Of a stretch of DNA of 64,000 nt, positions 44,122 through 53,260 are shown piece by piece. The number at the start of each line of letters is the position of its first letter. Positions within the stretch are counted from its first letter, which is position 1. The notes beneath the pieces are model-generated. The model was given only the letters and a program-made list of their open reading frames with translations, had not been told where the DNA came from and made no database searches. The stretch spans positions 310,001-374,000 of the forward strand of contig NZ_QJRJ01000081.1 in NCBI RefSeq assembly GCF_003254625.1, read 5' to 3'. The stretch is from Flavobacterium ginsenosidimutans (GTDB taxonomy: Bacteria; Bacteroidota; Bacteroidia; Flavobacteriales; Flavobacteriaceae). A program made the position numbers and the translations under genes.

Positions 44122-47100
44122 ATGAATAGAATAGTTTTTTTTATTTTTTGTTTTTTTTCAAGTCTTTGCTTTGTTTGGAGTCAGAGCAAAGATTCAGGGA
44201 AGTTTCGTAAAGAGATTTCGCTGAATTCGTCTTGGGAAACCGTAATCTTGGAAAATCTTCCCGCACAGGAAGAGAGGTTTGTAGACCATCCAGAAACTGA
44301 TTCCAATTGGCAGAAGGTTAGTGTGCCTCACAATTGGGATCAGTATTATGGTTTCAGAAGAACAAAACATGGAAATTTACATGGTACCGCCTGGTACAAA
44401 AAAACGCTAAAGCTAGATATAAGAGACATTTCAAAACAGCATTTCCTTTATTTTGAGGGTGTAAGTTCGTATGCAATTGTTTGGGTAAATGGTAAAAAAG
44501 TAGGCGAACACAAAGGTGGGAGAACTACATTTACTTTAGATATTTCAAAAGTTGTTTCTTTCGACAAGGAAAATATCATTTTAGTAAAAGCTTCACATCC
44601 ATCTTTTATTGCCGATTTGCCTTGGGTTTGCGGTGGCTGTTCAGGAGAATGGGGATTTTCTGAAGGTTCTCAGCCAATGGGTATTTTTAGGCCAGTTACT
44701 TTGGTAATTACAAATGATGTGAGAATTCAGCCGTTTGGTGTTCATATCTGGAACGATAAATCGGTTTCTAAACAAAAAGCGATTCTTCATACAACTACAG
44801 AAATCAAGAATTATGGCACTTCACCGCGAAATTTAACCATCGAAAATATTCTTTTGGATGCTTCAGGAAAGAAAGTTGTCATTACAAAAAGCGACAACAA
44901 AATCAATTTAGGAGAAACAAAAGAAATAGCTCAGACACTTCCTGAGATTCAGAATCCGAAATTATGGTCGCCATCGAATCCGTATTTGTATAAATTGGTG
45001 ACTTCAGTTTACGAAAACGGAAAAATAATCGATCAATTAACAACGCCTTACGGAATTCGCTGGGTAAGCTGGCCAGTGAGTCGTGACGGAAAAGACAATC
45101 GTTTTTTCATTAATGATGAACCTGTTTTTATAAATGGCGTTTGCGAATACGAACACTTAATTGGAAAAAGCCATTCATTTTCAGACGAAATGATTCATTC
45201 CCGAATAGAACAAATCAAAGCGGGCGGATTTAATGCTTTTAGAGAAGCACATCAGCCTCATAATTTATTATATCAAAAAGAATTAGATGAAAACGGAATC
45301 CTTTTTTGGAGTCAGTTTTCAGCACATATTTGGTACGATACGCCAGAATTTAAAGAAAACTTCAAAACCTTATTACGAGAATGGATTAAAGAACGCAGAA
45401 ACAGCCCGTCGGTTGTCATGTGGGGATTGCAAAATGAAAGTACCATTCCGAAAGAATTTGCCGAAGAATGCACACAGATTATCCGAGAAATGGATCCGTT
45501 ATCTGCTTCTCAAAGAATCGTAACAACTTGTAACGGTGGAGAAGGAACAGATTGGAATGTCGTTCAAAATTGGTCGGGAACATACGGCGGAGATCCGCTA
45601 AAATACCATCTGGAAATGACAACTCAGTTATTAAATGGAGAATACGGCGCTTGGCGTTCTGCCGATTTACATACCGAAGGTGAATTTGATCAAAAAGGAA
45701 TTTTAAGCGAAAACCGTTTTTCTCAATTAATGGAAATTAAAGTTCGTGAAGCTGAATCAGTAAAAGATAAAATTGCGGGACAATTCAACTGGCTTTTTGC
45801 TTCACACGAAAATCCGGGACGTGTCCAAAACGGAGAAGGTTTTAGAGATATCGATAAAGTCGGTCCAGTAAATTACAAAGGACTTTTTACCATTTGGGGC
45901 GAGCCTTTAGATGCTTTTTATATGTATCGCGCGAATTATGTTTCGAACAAAACCAATCCGATGGTGTATATCGTTTCGCACACTTGGCCAAGTCGTTGGG
46001 AAAAATCTGGAATCAAGAATGGAATCGATATCTATTCGAATTGTGATGAAGTAGAATTGTTTAATGATGTCAATAAAGCTTCACTTGGAAAACAAAAAAA
46101 TCCAGGAATCGGACAACATTTTCAGTTTAACAATGTCGACATTAAATACAATGTTTTATATGCAGTTGGATATGTAAACGGAAAAGCGGTTGCTAAAGAT
46201 TATATCGTTTTAAATAACTTTCCAAAAGCACCAAATTTTGATGCTTTAACGTCTGAGAAAAAGGATATAACAAAAGCTCAAAAAGGTTATAATTATATTT
46301 ATAGAGTAAATTGTGGTGGTTCTGAATTGACAGATTCTGCTGGAAATACTTGGTTTACCGATACGCATAAAAACGGTCAAAATACTTGGGGTTCGTTATC
46401 ATGGACAGATAATTTTGAAAAACTTCCAGACTTTTTTGCCAGTCAGAGAACAACTTTCGATCCAATAAACGGAACAAAAGATCCTGAATTATTTCAAAGT
46501 TTTAGATACGGAGTTGATAAACTACGTTATGAATTTCCTGCATCAGACGGCGAATATTTAATTGAACTATATTTCACAGAACCTTGGTACGGAACTGGCG
46601 GAGGATTAGACTGTAAAGGATGGCGTTTGTTTGATGTTGCCATCAACGAAAATGTTGTTTTAAAAGATTTCGATATTTGGGCAGAAGCAGGACATGATAA
46701 TGCGCTAAAAAAGGTATTTAAGGTAAAAAGTAAAAACGGAAAAATTGTGATTTCGTTTCCAAATGTAAAGGCTTCACAAGCGATTATTTCGGCAATTGCC
46801 ATTGCAACAAAAGATATTCATGCAAGACCAGCATCCGAATCTTCAAAAAACATTCAAAATCTGGTTTTAAATTCTTATGATAAAACCAACAAAGTAGCTT
46901 CATGGCTGGATATTAATTCAAAACAATATTCAGATTCTGATATTGTTTTTACCGAATTACCTTCGGAAGTTTTTGGAGCAGATTATTTACAGTTTTCATC
47001 TCATTCTAAAAATAAAGGTTCGTTTACAGCTAAAGAAGAATCGACTGTTTATATTTTAGTTGATGCTAAAATAAAGACATTAAAAAGGCTTTCAGATTAT

Positions 47101-47649
47101 AAAAAAATAGAAGAAAAAGCGAAAAACAGCAACGGAATTTCATTTGATGTTTTCACTAAAAAAGTAAAGAAAGACGAGAAATTTCTTTTTGATAATGCTG
47201 AAATTATAAATACAATTGCCATTGTTCCCACTTACGATATGGGCGAAAAAGACGATTCAAGACCTGTTGTAATCATTGAGGCTGAAAAGACAAAAACAAC
47301 GGGAACAGGAATCGAAAAAGGAAATTTCAAAAAAGCGGATTATATTGAATTCACTAAAAAGACCAATAACAGCATCGAGTTTGAAGTAAAACCTGGAGTT
47401 GCTGGAATTTATTTAATGCGTTTCCGTTTTATGAATAGAAATGAAACGCCATTAAAAGTCAAATTCAAAATGGAAGATGCCTACGGAATTTTAATGCGAA
47501 ATGATACGATTGAGTTTTTTCCATCGCCTGAAAAATGGAAGATTTTGAATACGACTTCTGGAGGGTATATTAATGCAGGAACATATAAAATTACGTTGGA
47601 AGGTGATGATTTGAAGGGATTAATGTTGGACAATTTTGAGTTTCAATAG
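44122..47649 (+). CDS. GH2 family glycosidase with malectin and CBM6-like domains
   Basis: 1175 residues, an exported enzyme (signal peptide ending VWSQ, about residue 21). It has a GH2 sugar-binding jelly roll (about 30-200, HNWDQYYGFRRTKHGN, GTAWYKKTL), an Ig-like domain (about 205-310), a TIM barrel (about 320-620) with acid/base in WGLQNEST (E439) and a likely nucleophile in NGEYGAW (E507), a malectin-type domain (about 723-895, RVNCGGSELTDSAGNTW), and a CBM6/35-like domain at the end (about 1050-1175, IEAEKTKTTG). The GH2 clan covers beta-galactosidases, beta-glucuronidases and arabinopyranosidases, so the sugar is open. The appended modules suggest binding to a large plant polysaccharide. 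It lies 284 bp after the alpha-glucuronidase-like gene. Confidence 0.85.
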   Translation: MNRIVFFIFCFFSSLCFVWSQSKDSGKFRKEISLNSSWETVILENLPAQEERFVDHPETDSNWQKVSVPHNWDQYYGFRRTKHGNLHGTAWYKKTLKLDIRDISKQHFLYFEGVSSYAIVWVNGKKVGEHKGGRTTFTLDISKVVSFDKENIILVKASHPSFIADLPWVCGGCSGEWGFSEGSQPMGIFRPVTLVITNDVRIQPFGVHIWNDKSVSKQKAILHTTTEIKNYGTSPRNLTIENILLDASGKKVVITKSDNKINLGETKEIAQTLPEIQNPKLWSPSNPYLYKLVTSVYENGKIIDQLTTPYGIRWVSWPVSRDGKDNRFFINDEPVFINGVCEYEHLIGKSHSFSDEMIHSRIEQIKAGGFNAFREAHQPHNLLYQKELDENGILFWSQFSAHIWYDTPEFKENFKTLLREWIKERRNSPSVVMWGLQNESTIPKEFAEECTQIIREMDPLSASQRIVTTCNGGEGTDWNVVQNWSGTYGGDPLKYHLEMTTQLLNGEYGAWRSADLHTEGEFDQKGILSENRFSQLMEIKVREAESVKDKIAGQFNWLFASHENPGRVQNGEGFRDIDKVGPVNYKGLFTIWGEPLDAFYMYRANYVSNKTNPMVYIVSHTWPSRWEKSGIKNGIDIYSNCDEVELFNDVNKASLGKQKNPGIGQHFQFNNVDIKYNVLYAVGYVNGKAVAKDYIVLNNFPKAPNFDALTSEKKDITKAQKGYNYIYRVNCGGSELTDSAGNTWFTDTHKNGQNTWGSLSWTDNFEKLPDFFASQRTTFDPINGTKDPELFQSFRYGVDKLRYEFPASDGEYLIELYFTEPWYGTGGGLDCKGWRLFDVAINENVVLKDFDIWAEAGHDNALKKVFKVKSKNGKIVISFPNVKASQAIISAIAIATKDIHARPASESSKNIQNLVLNSYDKTNKVASWLDINSKQYSDSDIVFTELPSEVFGADYLQFSSHSKNKGSFTAKEESTVYILVDAKIKTLKRLSDYKKIEEKAKNSNGISFDVFTKKVKKDEKFLFDNAEIINTIAIVPTYDMGEKDDSRPVVIIEAEKTKTTGTGIEKGNFKKADYIEFTKKTNNSIEFEVKPGVAGIYLMRFRFMNRNETPLKVKFKMEDAYGILMRNDTIEFFPSPEKWKILNTTSGGYINAGTYKITLEGDDLKGLMLDNFEFQ

Positions 47650-47710
47650 TTTTTTTTTGGTGCAAAGATTCAAAGGGACAAAGGTTCAAAGGTTCGTTAA
47701 CGAATTTGAT

Positions 47711-47787
47711 TGTAGAGACGCACTGCAGTGCGTCTAACACACAGTATGGACAATTGGAACGTAGGCGCACTGCGGTGCGTCTCTACA
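47711..47787. repeat. GC-rich inverted repeat (TGTAGAGACGCAC arms)
   Basis: TGTAGAGACGCAC (47711-47723) is the exact complement of GTGCGTCTCTACA (47775-47787). Each arm carries an internal palindrome, GACGCACTGCAGTGCGTC and GGCGCACTGCGGTGCGTC. It is the only copy in the window and stands between the two GH2 genes. Confidence 0.88.
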
Positions 47788-47818
47788 GAAAAATACGATT
47801 AGAATAAAAAACATATTT

Positions 47819-50233
47819 ATGATAAAACATAAAAACATATTTCAAAAAATTACAATTGCCTTATTGTTTTCGGTATCAATTTTTGCACAAAAACAAGCCA
47901 GAATTGTGGAAGATTTCAATAAAGAGTGGAACTTCAAATTAGGAGATTATCCAGAAGCGATAAATGCCAATTTCAATGCATCAGATTGGAGAATGCTTCA
48001 ATTGCCGCACGATTGGAGTATTGAAGGTGCTTTTGATAAAGACATTAAAACCAAACAAGCACAAGGATTTTTACCTGCAGGAAAAGGCTGGTATCGTAAA
48101 GTTTTTACAATTCCTGCGAATTGGAAAAACAAAACAGTTTCGATTGAATTTGATGGTGTTTTCAAGAACAGCGAAGTTTTTATAAATGGAAAATCTTTAG
48201 GAGTTCGTCCAAATGGTTATATTTCTTTTGGTTATGATTTAACGCAGTATTTAAACTTCGGGAAAGAAAATATTATTGCAGTAAAAGTTGATAACGATGC
48301 ACAACCCAATTCGAGATGGTACACGGGATCTGGAATTTATAGAAATGTGCGTTTGGTTGCCAGTGAAAAATTGCATGTTGGTAAATGGGGAACTTATGTT
48401 ACAACTCCAGAAGTTTCTGCAGCAAAATCAAAAATACATTTAGAAGTTACGATTGATAATGATAATGCTTCGGCAAAAGAATTTAAACTGGTTACTTCGA
48501 TTGTAAATGCAGAAAATAAAGAAGTGGCCAATTATACTTCAACAGAAAAAATTGGAGCTAAAACATCTGAAAAGAAAGTTCATGATTTGGTTTTAAATCA
48601 ACCGAAATTGTGGAGTACAGAAAATCCGTATTTGTATAAAGTGATTACAAAAGTGTACGAGAAATCGAAATTGGTTGATAATTACGAAACGCCTCTTGGA
48701 TTTAGATATTTTAATTTTGATTCAGAGAAAGGATTTTCATTAAATGGTGTTCCAACTAAAATTTACGGCGTTTGTCTGCATCACGATAATGGCGCTTTAG
48801 GTGCGGTAGAAAACATTCATGCGGTTCGCAGAAAACTGGCTTTAATGAAAGAAATGGGAGCAAACGCGATCAGAATGTCACACAACCCGCATTCGTTGGA
48901 AATGATGCAATTGTGCGACGAAATGGGATTTATCGTTCAGGATGAAGCTTTTGATGTTTGGAAAAAGAAAAAAGTAACCAATGATTACCACAAAGATTGG
49001 GATGCTTGGCACAAACAAGATTTAGAAGATTTTATCAAAAGAGACCGTAATAATCCGTCGGTAATAATGTGGAGTATTGGTAACGAAATTAGAGAGCAGT
49101 TTGATTCAACTGGAATTGCGATTACCAGAGAATTAGCTAAAATCGTAAAAGCATTAGACACAACTCGCCCTGTAACTTCTGCTTTGACCGAAAATGTAAT
49201 TGAGAAAAACTTCATTTACCAATCGGGAGCTTTAGATCTTTTAGGATTCAATTATAAACATGAAGATTATAAAGATTTTCCAACTAAATTTAAAGGACAA
49301 AAGATATTAGCTTCAGAAAGTGTTTCGGCTTTAGAAACACGCGGTCATTATGATTTTCCTGACGGAATTAAAGCCTGGCCAACCAAACATGGTGCTCCGT
49401 TTGACGGAAATGCCGATTGGACCGTTTCGGCTTACGATCAGGTAAAATCGTATTGGGGTGCAACGCACGAAGAGAACTGGAAAACAATTAAAAAACAGGA
49501 TTTCATGGCGGGAACTTTTATCTGGACGGGTTTTGATTATATCGGTGAACCTGATCCGTATCCTTTTCCTGCAAGAAGTTCTTATTTCGGGATTGTTGAT
49601 TTAGCCGGACTTCCAAAAGATGTGTATTATATGTACCAAAGCGAATGGTCGAATAAAACGGTTCTGCATATTTTGCCACATTGGAACTGGAAAAAAGATC
49701 AAGAAGTAGAAGTTTGGACGTATTATAATAATGCTGATGAAGTAGAATTGTTCTTAAACGGAAAATCTTTAGGAAAAAAAGCAAAACAAAATGATGATTT
49801 GCATATTTCTTGGCGTGTAAAATTTGAACCAGGAACATTAAAAGCTGTTTCAAGAAAGAACGGAAAAGTAGTTTTAGAGAAAGAAATCCGAACTGCAGGA
49901 GAAGCTTCTAAATTAGATTTGCAAGCTGATAAAACTTCAATAAAAAATGATACTTACGATTTGGTTTATGTAACCGTTTCTATGACTGATAAAGATGGAA
50001 ATTTAGTGCCAAACGCCATGGATTTAGTCAACTTTGAAGTTTCTGGCGGAGGAAAATTAGTTGGTGTAGATAATGGTTATCAGGCTAATTTGGATTCTTT
50101 TAAAGCAAATTCTTGTAAATTGTTTAATGGAAAATGTATTGCTATTATTCAGTCGAATGGGAAGAAAGAGAATATTCGGTTGAAGGCGACGGCAGGCAAT
50201 TTACAAATTTCTATCGAGATTAAAGTGAATTAA
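47819..50233 (+). CDS. GH2 beta-galactosidase-like enzyme with DUF4982
   Basis: 804 residues; signal peptide ending IFAQ (about 23). The sugar-binding N-domain (about 30-195) includes QLPHDWSIEGAF and GKGWYRKVFTIP. An Ig-like domain and TIM barrel follow with ICSNPHS-like RMSHNPHSLEMMQLCDEMGF, acid/base in SIGNEIRE (N422, E423) and nucleophile in LASESVSALE (E500). The DUF4982 domain is at about 625-695 (YMYQSEWSNKTVLHILPHWN), followed by a C-terminal Ig-like GH2 C5 domain (GGGKLVGVDNGYQANLDSFK). These features match Bacteroidota beta-galactosidases. It is the last gene of the PUL, followed by a bidirectional terminator before a convergent gene. Confidence 0.92.
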   Translation: MIKHKNIFQKITIALLFSVSIFAQKQARIVEDFNKEWNFKLGDYPEAINANFNASDWRMLQLPHDWSIEGAFDKDIKTKQAQGFLPAGKGWYRKVFTIPANWKNKTVSIEFDGVFKNSEVFINGKSLGVRPNGYISFGYDLTQYLNFGKENIIAVKVDNDAQPNSRWYTGSGIYRNVRLVASEKLHVGKWGTYVTTPEVSAAKSKIHLEVTIDNDNASAKEFKLVTSIVNAENKEVANYTSTEKIGAKTSEKKVHDLVLNQPKLWSTENPYLYKVITKVYEKSKLVDNYETPLGFRYFNFDSEKGFSLNGVPTKIYGVCLHHDNGALGAVENIHAVRRKLALMKEMGANAIRMSHNPHSLEMMQLCDEMGFIVQDEAFDVWKKKKVTNDYHKDWDAWHKQDLEDFIKRDRNNPSVIMWSIGNEIREQFDSTGIAITRELAKIVKALDTTRPVTSALTENVIEKNFIYQSGALDLLGFNYKHEDYKDFPTKFKGQKILASESVSALETRGHYDFPDGIKAWPTKHGAPFDGNADWTVSAYDQVKSYWGATHEENWKTIKKQDFMAGTFIWTGFDYIGEPDPYPFPARSSYFGIVDLAGLPKDVYYMYQSEWSNKTVLHILPHWNWKKDQEVEVWTYYNNADEVELFLNGKSLGKKAKQNDDLHISWRVKFEPGTLKAVSRKNGKVVLEKEIRTAGEASKLDLQADKTSIKNDTYDLVYVTVSMTDKDGNLVPNAMDLVNFEVSGGGKLVGVDNGYQANLDSFKANSCKLFNGKCIAIIQSNGKKENIRLKATAGNLQISIEIKVN

Positions 50234-50337
50234 TCTTGTAAAATGAAAAGCCCCAACTTTACTTTAGTTGAGTAGTTTAGATTTGATTCTTGTTAAAAAA
50301 ACAAGCAAGAAAGATGCTATTAGTGTTTATATAAAAC

Positions 50338-50366
50338 AAAAAGCTCCTTAAATTTAAGAAGCTTTT
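50338..50366. terminator. Bidirectional terminator between convergent genes
   Basis: AAAAAGCTCCTTAAATTTAA followed by GAAGCTTTT is a near-perfect palindrome with A run on one side and T run on the other. It lies between the GH2 gene (ending 50233, +) and the PKD lipoprotein (ending 50380, -), and can serve both. Confidence 0.75.
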
Positions 50367-50379
50367 GTATTATAATAAT

Positions 50380-51123
50380 TTATTGCCAGTTCAAGTATAC
50401 TGTAAGCTTAACTTTATGATTTGGCAGACTTGAATTATCATACTCTAAATCAATTGATGCAGGATATGCATTGGCTCCTGTTGTGTAATCTGACATTGTA
50501 GCATATAATTTACCTCCGATATTATTACCTCCGAATCCTTCAATTTTAACTATTGTGAATTCATATTTTTTAGATAGATTACTGATTACTTTAGGAGTTT
50601 GGAGTGTCCAAGTAAGTGGTAATTGTGTTTTTGTAATATTTTTAAATATTTGTGATGAAGTCTGATCTTTATAAGTTTCATCATCTACTATAAAAAATTG
50701 AAGATTTCCAGTTTCCCATTTATTCCCTTCATAATCAGCAAATGGCATTTCAGTGACCGTAATTTTTGTTATTTTAACACTAGTTGGTACAGGTCGAGCA
50801 GTTATAGTTATATTTTTATTAGCAACTGCTGTTCCACCTGGACCAGTAGCAATTAATTGTACTTTGAAATTCCCTGTAGAAGTGTATGTATGACTTGGAT
50901 TCTTTTCTAGAGAGGTTTCATTATCGCCGAAATCCCATAAATAATCTGTAGCATCAGTAGATTTATTTTCAAAATCAATTTTTGCTGGTGCCTGAGCTTC
51001 GCCTTTAAATGTAAAATCGGCAAGAGGTTTTTGTAATGTATCATCTCCTAATCTTTCGTCAGATGAACATCCTACAAAGAAAATTGATAATAATGCAAAG
51101 GATTTAATCAAATAGTTTTTCAT
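50380..51123 (-). CDS. PKD-domain lipoprotein of unknown function
   Basis: 247 residues on the - strand, the only gene in this orientation before the two-component genes. Lipobox IFFVGC (C19) followed by SSDERLGDD, acidic and typical of surface lipoproteins. Residues about 35-110 are a PKD domain (DFENKSTDATDYLWDFGDNE, HTYTSTGNFKVQLIATG). The C-terminal half (about 115-247) is a beta-rich domain without a name I recognise (VTEMPFADYEGNKWETGN ... KVKLTVYLNWQ); it could be a C2-like sandwich. It may be an adhesion or binding protein. It sits at the edge of the PUL, but orientation and promoter separate it. Confidence 0.75.
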   Translation of the reverse strand: MKNYLIKSFALLSIFFVGCSSDERLGDDTLQKPLADFTFKGEAQAPAKIDFENKSTDATDYLWDFGDNETSLEKNPSHTYTSTGNFKVQLIATGPGGTAVANKNITITARPVPTSVKITKITVTEMPFADYEGNKWETGNLQFFIVDDETYKDQTSSQIFKNITKTQLPLTWTLQTPKVISNLSKKYEFTIVKIEGFGGNNIGGKLYATMSDYTTGANAYPASIDLEYDNSSLPNHKVKLTVYLNWQ

Positions 51124-51294
51124 TTTTTTTGTTTTAATATTCTTGCAATAATAATGAAAAAATATCTAAAAATGTAATCTAATTCTTTCTTTTTTTTTGA
51201 AATTATTAAAATTATAGATTTTTAAATGTTACTTTAAATTTTGCTTCCAAATAATCTTGGATTTTATACATTTATAAAATAATAAAAAAACAAA

Positions 51295-51852
51295 ATGACT
51301 CCAACTTTCTTTGCAGATCAGTTAGAATTTAGAAAATGGCTAGAGAAAAACCACAAAGACGAAAAAGAACTTTTGGTTGGTTTTTATAAAGTTACGAGTA
51401 AAAAGCCCTCTATGAGCTGGCCAGAATCGGTTGATCAAGCGCTTTGTTTTGGTTGGATTGATGGTGTTCGAAAATCTATTGATACGGAAAGTTATACGAT
51501 ACGTTTTACTCCAAGAAAACCTTCTAGTATTTGGAGTGCGATTAATATTCAGAAGATAGAAGATTTGACTAAATCTGGACTTATGACAGATGCTGGTTTG
51601 AAAGCATTTAGTTTTAGAACCGAAAATAAGTCTAAGATTTATTCGCATGAAAAAGAACCAGTTCCGTTGTTAGATGCTTACGAAAAGGAGTTTAAAAACA
51701 ATAAAACCGCTTGGGAATTTTTTGATAAGCAAGCGCCTTCGTATAAAAAAGTGATGATTCATTGGATTATGAGCGCCAAGCAGGAGAAAACGCAGATCTC
51801 GAGACTTGAAAAAACGATTACAGAAAGCGAAAAACAGAAAAGAGTGCTGTAA
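51295..51852 (+). CDS. YdeI/OmpD-associated family protein
   Basis: 185 residues, no signal peptide, cytoplasmic. The family motif set is visible: FRKWLEKNHKDEKELLVGFY, SMSWPESVDQALCFGWIDG, the basic RFTPRKPSSIWSAINIQKIE, and the C-terminal Lys/Arg-rich part SAKQEKTQISRLEKTITESE. Members are small bacteriocin-protection or stress-linked proteins of unclear biochemistry. The 171-bp gap upstream is AT-rich, with no terminator apart from poly-A/T. It is unrelated to pectin use. Confidence 0.8.
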   Translation: MTPTFFADQLEFRKWLEKNHKDEKELLVGFYKVTSKKPSMSWPESVDQALCFGWIDGVRKSIDTESYTIRFTPRKPSSIWSAINIQKIEDLTKSGLMTDAGLKAFSFRTENKSKIYSHEKEPVPLLDAYEKEFKNNKTAWEFFDKQAPSYKKVMIHWIMSAKQEKTQISRLEKTITESEKQKRVL

Positions 51853-51900
51853 TTATCTCGAATAAAATTTTTACTTTAGTGATCTGACTTTTAGCGAAAT

Positions 51901-52557
51901 ATGAAAAAAGAAAATACCACAAAAATAAAAGGGGAGATTTTGATAGGTATTATTTTTGCCTTAGAATTATTCGCCTTGCCTGTACAGTTTTATTTACTGG
52001 TAAAAAATCCTGAATTTACTTTTTTTAGCGCTGCAGTTCGTTTTTTTAGTTTTTTTACAATTTTAACCAATGCGATAGTTTTTCTTTGTGGCGCAATGTT
52101 GTTATTTGGCGGAAGTTCTAAACTGAATTCATTTTTTAAGAGATGTACAACTCTCACTGCTATAACAGTTTATATTCTAATTGTGGGAATCGTTTTTAAT
52201 TTGCTTCTTCGCCCAATCATTGATTTGAAAGGACATCATCTTATTGTAAGCGAAATATTTCATACTGTTGTTCCAGTTTTATTTTTCTTCTATTGGCTGT
52301 TTTTTGTTAGTCCCGAGAAGATTTCTTTTAAAGTTATTTTTTTCTGGCTCGCATATCCGATCATTTATATTTTTTATACTTTATTTCACGGAATAATGAC
52401 CAATTTTTACCCTTATCCTTTTATTGACGTAACTAAATTAGGTTTTGAGACGGCTCTCGTAAACGGATTGTTTGTTTTAATCGCTTTTGTGGTTTTGTCT
52501 GTGATTTTGATTTCGATTTCAAAAATTAGGACTAAGAAGATTAGCTTGGAAGACTAA
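51901..52557 (+). CDS. Pr6Pr-like integral membrane protein
   Basis: 218 residues with six hydrophobic segments (about 13-34, 45-70, 82-103, 115-136, 145-168, 186-207). FSFFTILTNAIVFLCGA, HTVVPVLFFFYWLFF and the long helices match the Pr6Pr (FAR-17a/AIG1-like) family of unknown function. It follows the YdeI-like gene by 48 bases on the same strand. A polymorphic-looking CTTT repeat follows its stop codon. Confidence 0.75.
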   Translation: MKKENTTKIKGEILIGIIFALELFALPVQFYLLVKNPEFTFFSAAVRFFSFFTILTNAIVFLCGAMLLFGGSSKLNSFFKRCTTLTAITVYILIVGIVFNLLLRPIIDLKGHHLIVSEIFHTVVPVLFFFYWLFFVSPEKISFKVIFFWLAYPIIYIFYTLFHGIMTNFYPYPFIDVTKLGFETALVNGLFVLIAFVVLSVILISISKIRTKKISLED

Positions 52558-52603
52558 AATATTCAATCTTCTCGTCAGGAATTGACAAAAAAAGCAACTT
52601 TAT

Positions 52604-52658
<55 letters not shown>

Positions 52659-52816
52659 CCTGAAATTTTTCTACGAACTTCCGACGGCATTAATTTAATA
52701 GATCAAAAATATCTTGGTTTTTGTATCAATACTTCATTTTGATATTGTAATTAATTGTTCCTAAAGTTGTTAAAGGTAAAAAATCATTACCTGAATATTC
52801 CGTATTTACTGGTTTA

Positions 52817-52830
52817 ACTAATTAATTAGT
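52817..52830. promoter_or_regulatory. Upstream BlaI-type operator
   Basis: ACTAATTAATTAGT is a perfect 14-bp palindrome sharing its core with the operator at 52855-52872, 38 bases downstream (palindrome start to start). Confidence 0.7.
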
Positions 52831-52850
52831 ATAAATATTAACCAATTAGT

Positions 52851-52881
52851 TTTGCTACTAATTAATTAGTAGTTATATTTG
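52851..52881 (+). promoter_or_regulatory. Consensus Bacteroidota promoter of the blaI-M56 operon
   Basis: TTTG (52851-52854) and TATATTTG (52874-52881) match the -33/-7 consensus TTTG-N19-TAnnTTTG exactly, spacer 19 bp. The start codon follows 16 bases after the -7 box. The operator fills the spacer, so repressor binding would block the polymerase. Confidence 0.85.
52855..52872. promoter_or_regulatory. BlaI-type operator inside the promoter
   Basis: CTACTAATTAATTAGTAG is a perfect 18-bp palindrome between the -33 and -7 boxes. BlaI/MecI/CopY-type repressors bind such palindromes as dimers; TACTA...TAGTA resembles their TACA...TGTA sites. The inference is autorepression by the gene at 52898. 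Confidence 0.75.
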
Positions 52882-52897
52882 TCAAAAGATTTCTACT

Positions 52898-53260
52898 ATG
52901 ATAAAATTAGCCAAACGAGAAGAACAGATTATGCAGGTTTTTTGGGATTTAAACAAAGCCTTCATCAGAGATATTATTCCATTGTTGCCAGATCCGAAAC
53001 CACATTATAATAGTGTTGCGACGATTGTCAAAATATTAGAAGAAAAAGGATTTCTAAATCGGGAAACAATAGGGAATATGCATTGCTTTTTTCCGGTAAT
53101 TCAAAGAGAAGAATATCAACAATTTGCGCTGAAAGATATTGTGAGTCAGTATTTTGATAATTCGTATCCACGAATGCTTGCCTTTTTTGCTAAAGAGCAA
53201 AAATTAACCGAAAATGAATTGGACGAAATCGTAAACATGATAAAAAAAGATTCTAAATGA
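52898..53260 (+). CDS. BlaI/MecI/CopY-family transcriptional repressor
   Basis: 120 residues. Winged helix-turn-helix at about 5-75 (EEQIMQVFWDLNKAFIRDI ... HYNSVATIVKILEEKGFL) and a C-terminal dimerisation helix region (SYPRMLAFFAKEQKLTENEL), the standard BlaI length and plan. It overlaps the next gene by 4 bases (ATGA at 53257-53260), as is usual for repressor/M56-sensor pairs. It probably represses its own operon through the palindromes upstream, relieved by cleavage by or through the M56 partner. Confidence 0.93.
   Translation: MIKLAKREEQIMQVFWDLNKAFIRDIIPLLPDPKPHYNSVATIVKILEEKGFLNRETIGNMHCFFPVIQREEYQQFALKDIVSQYFDNSYPRMLAFFAKEQKLTENELDEIVNMIKKDSK

Noticed and set aside
49518..49853. 111-codon open frame on the - strand inside the second GH2 gene
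   Set aside because: Antisense shadow of the DUF4982 region.
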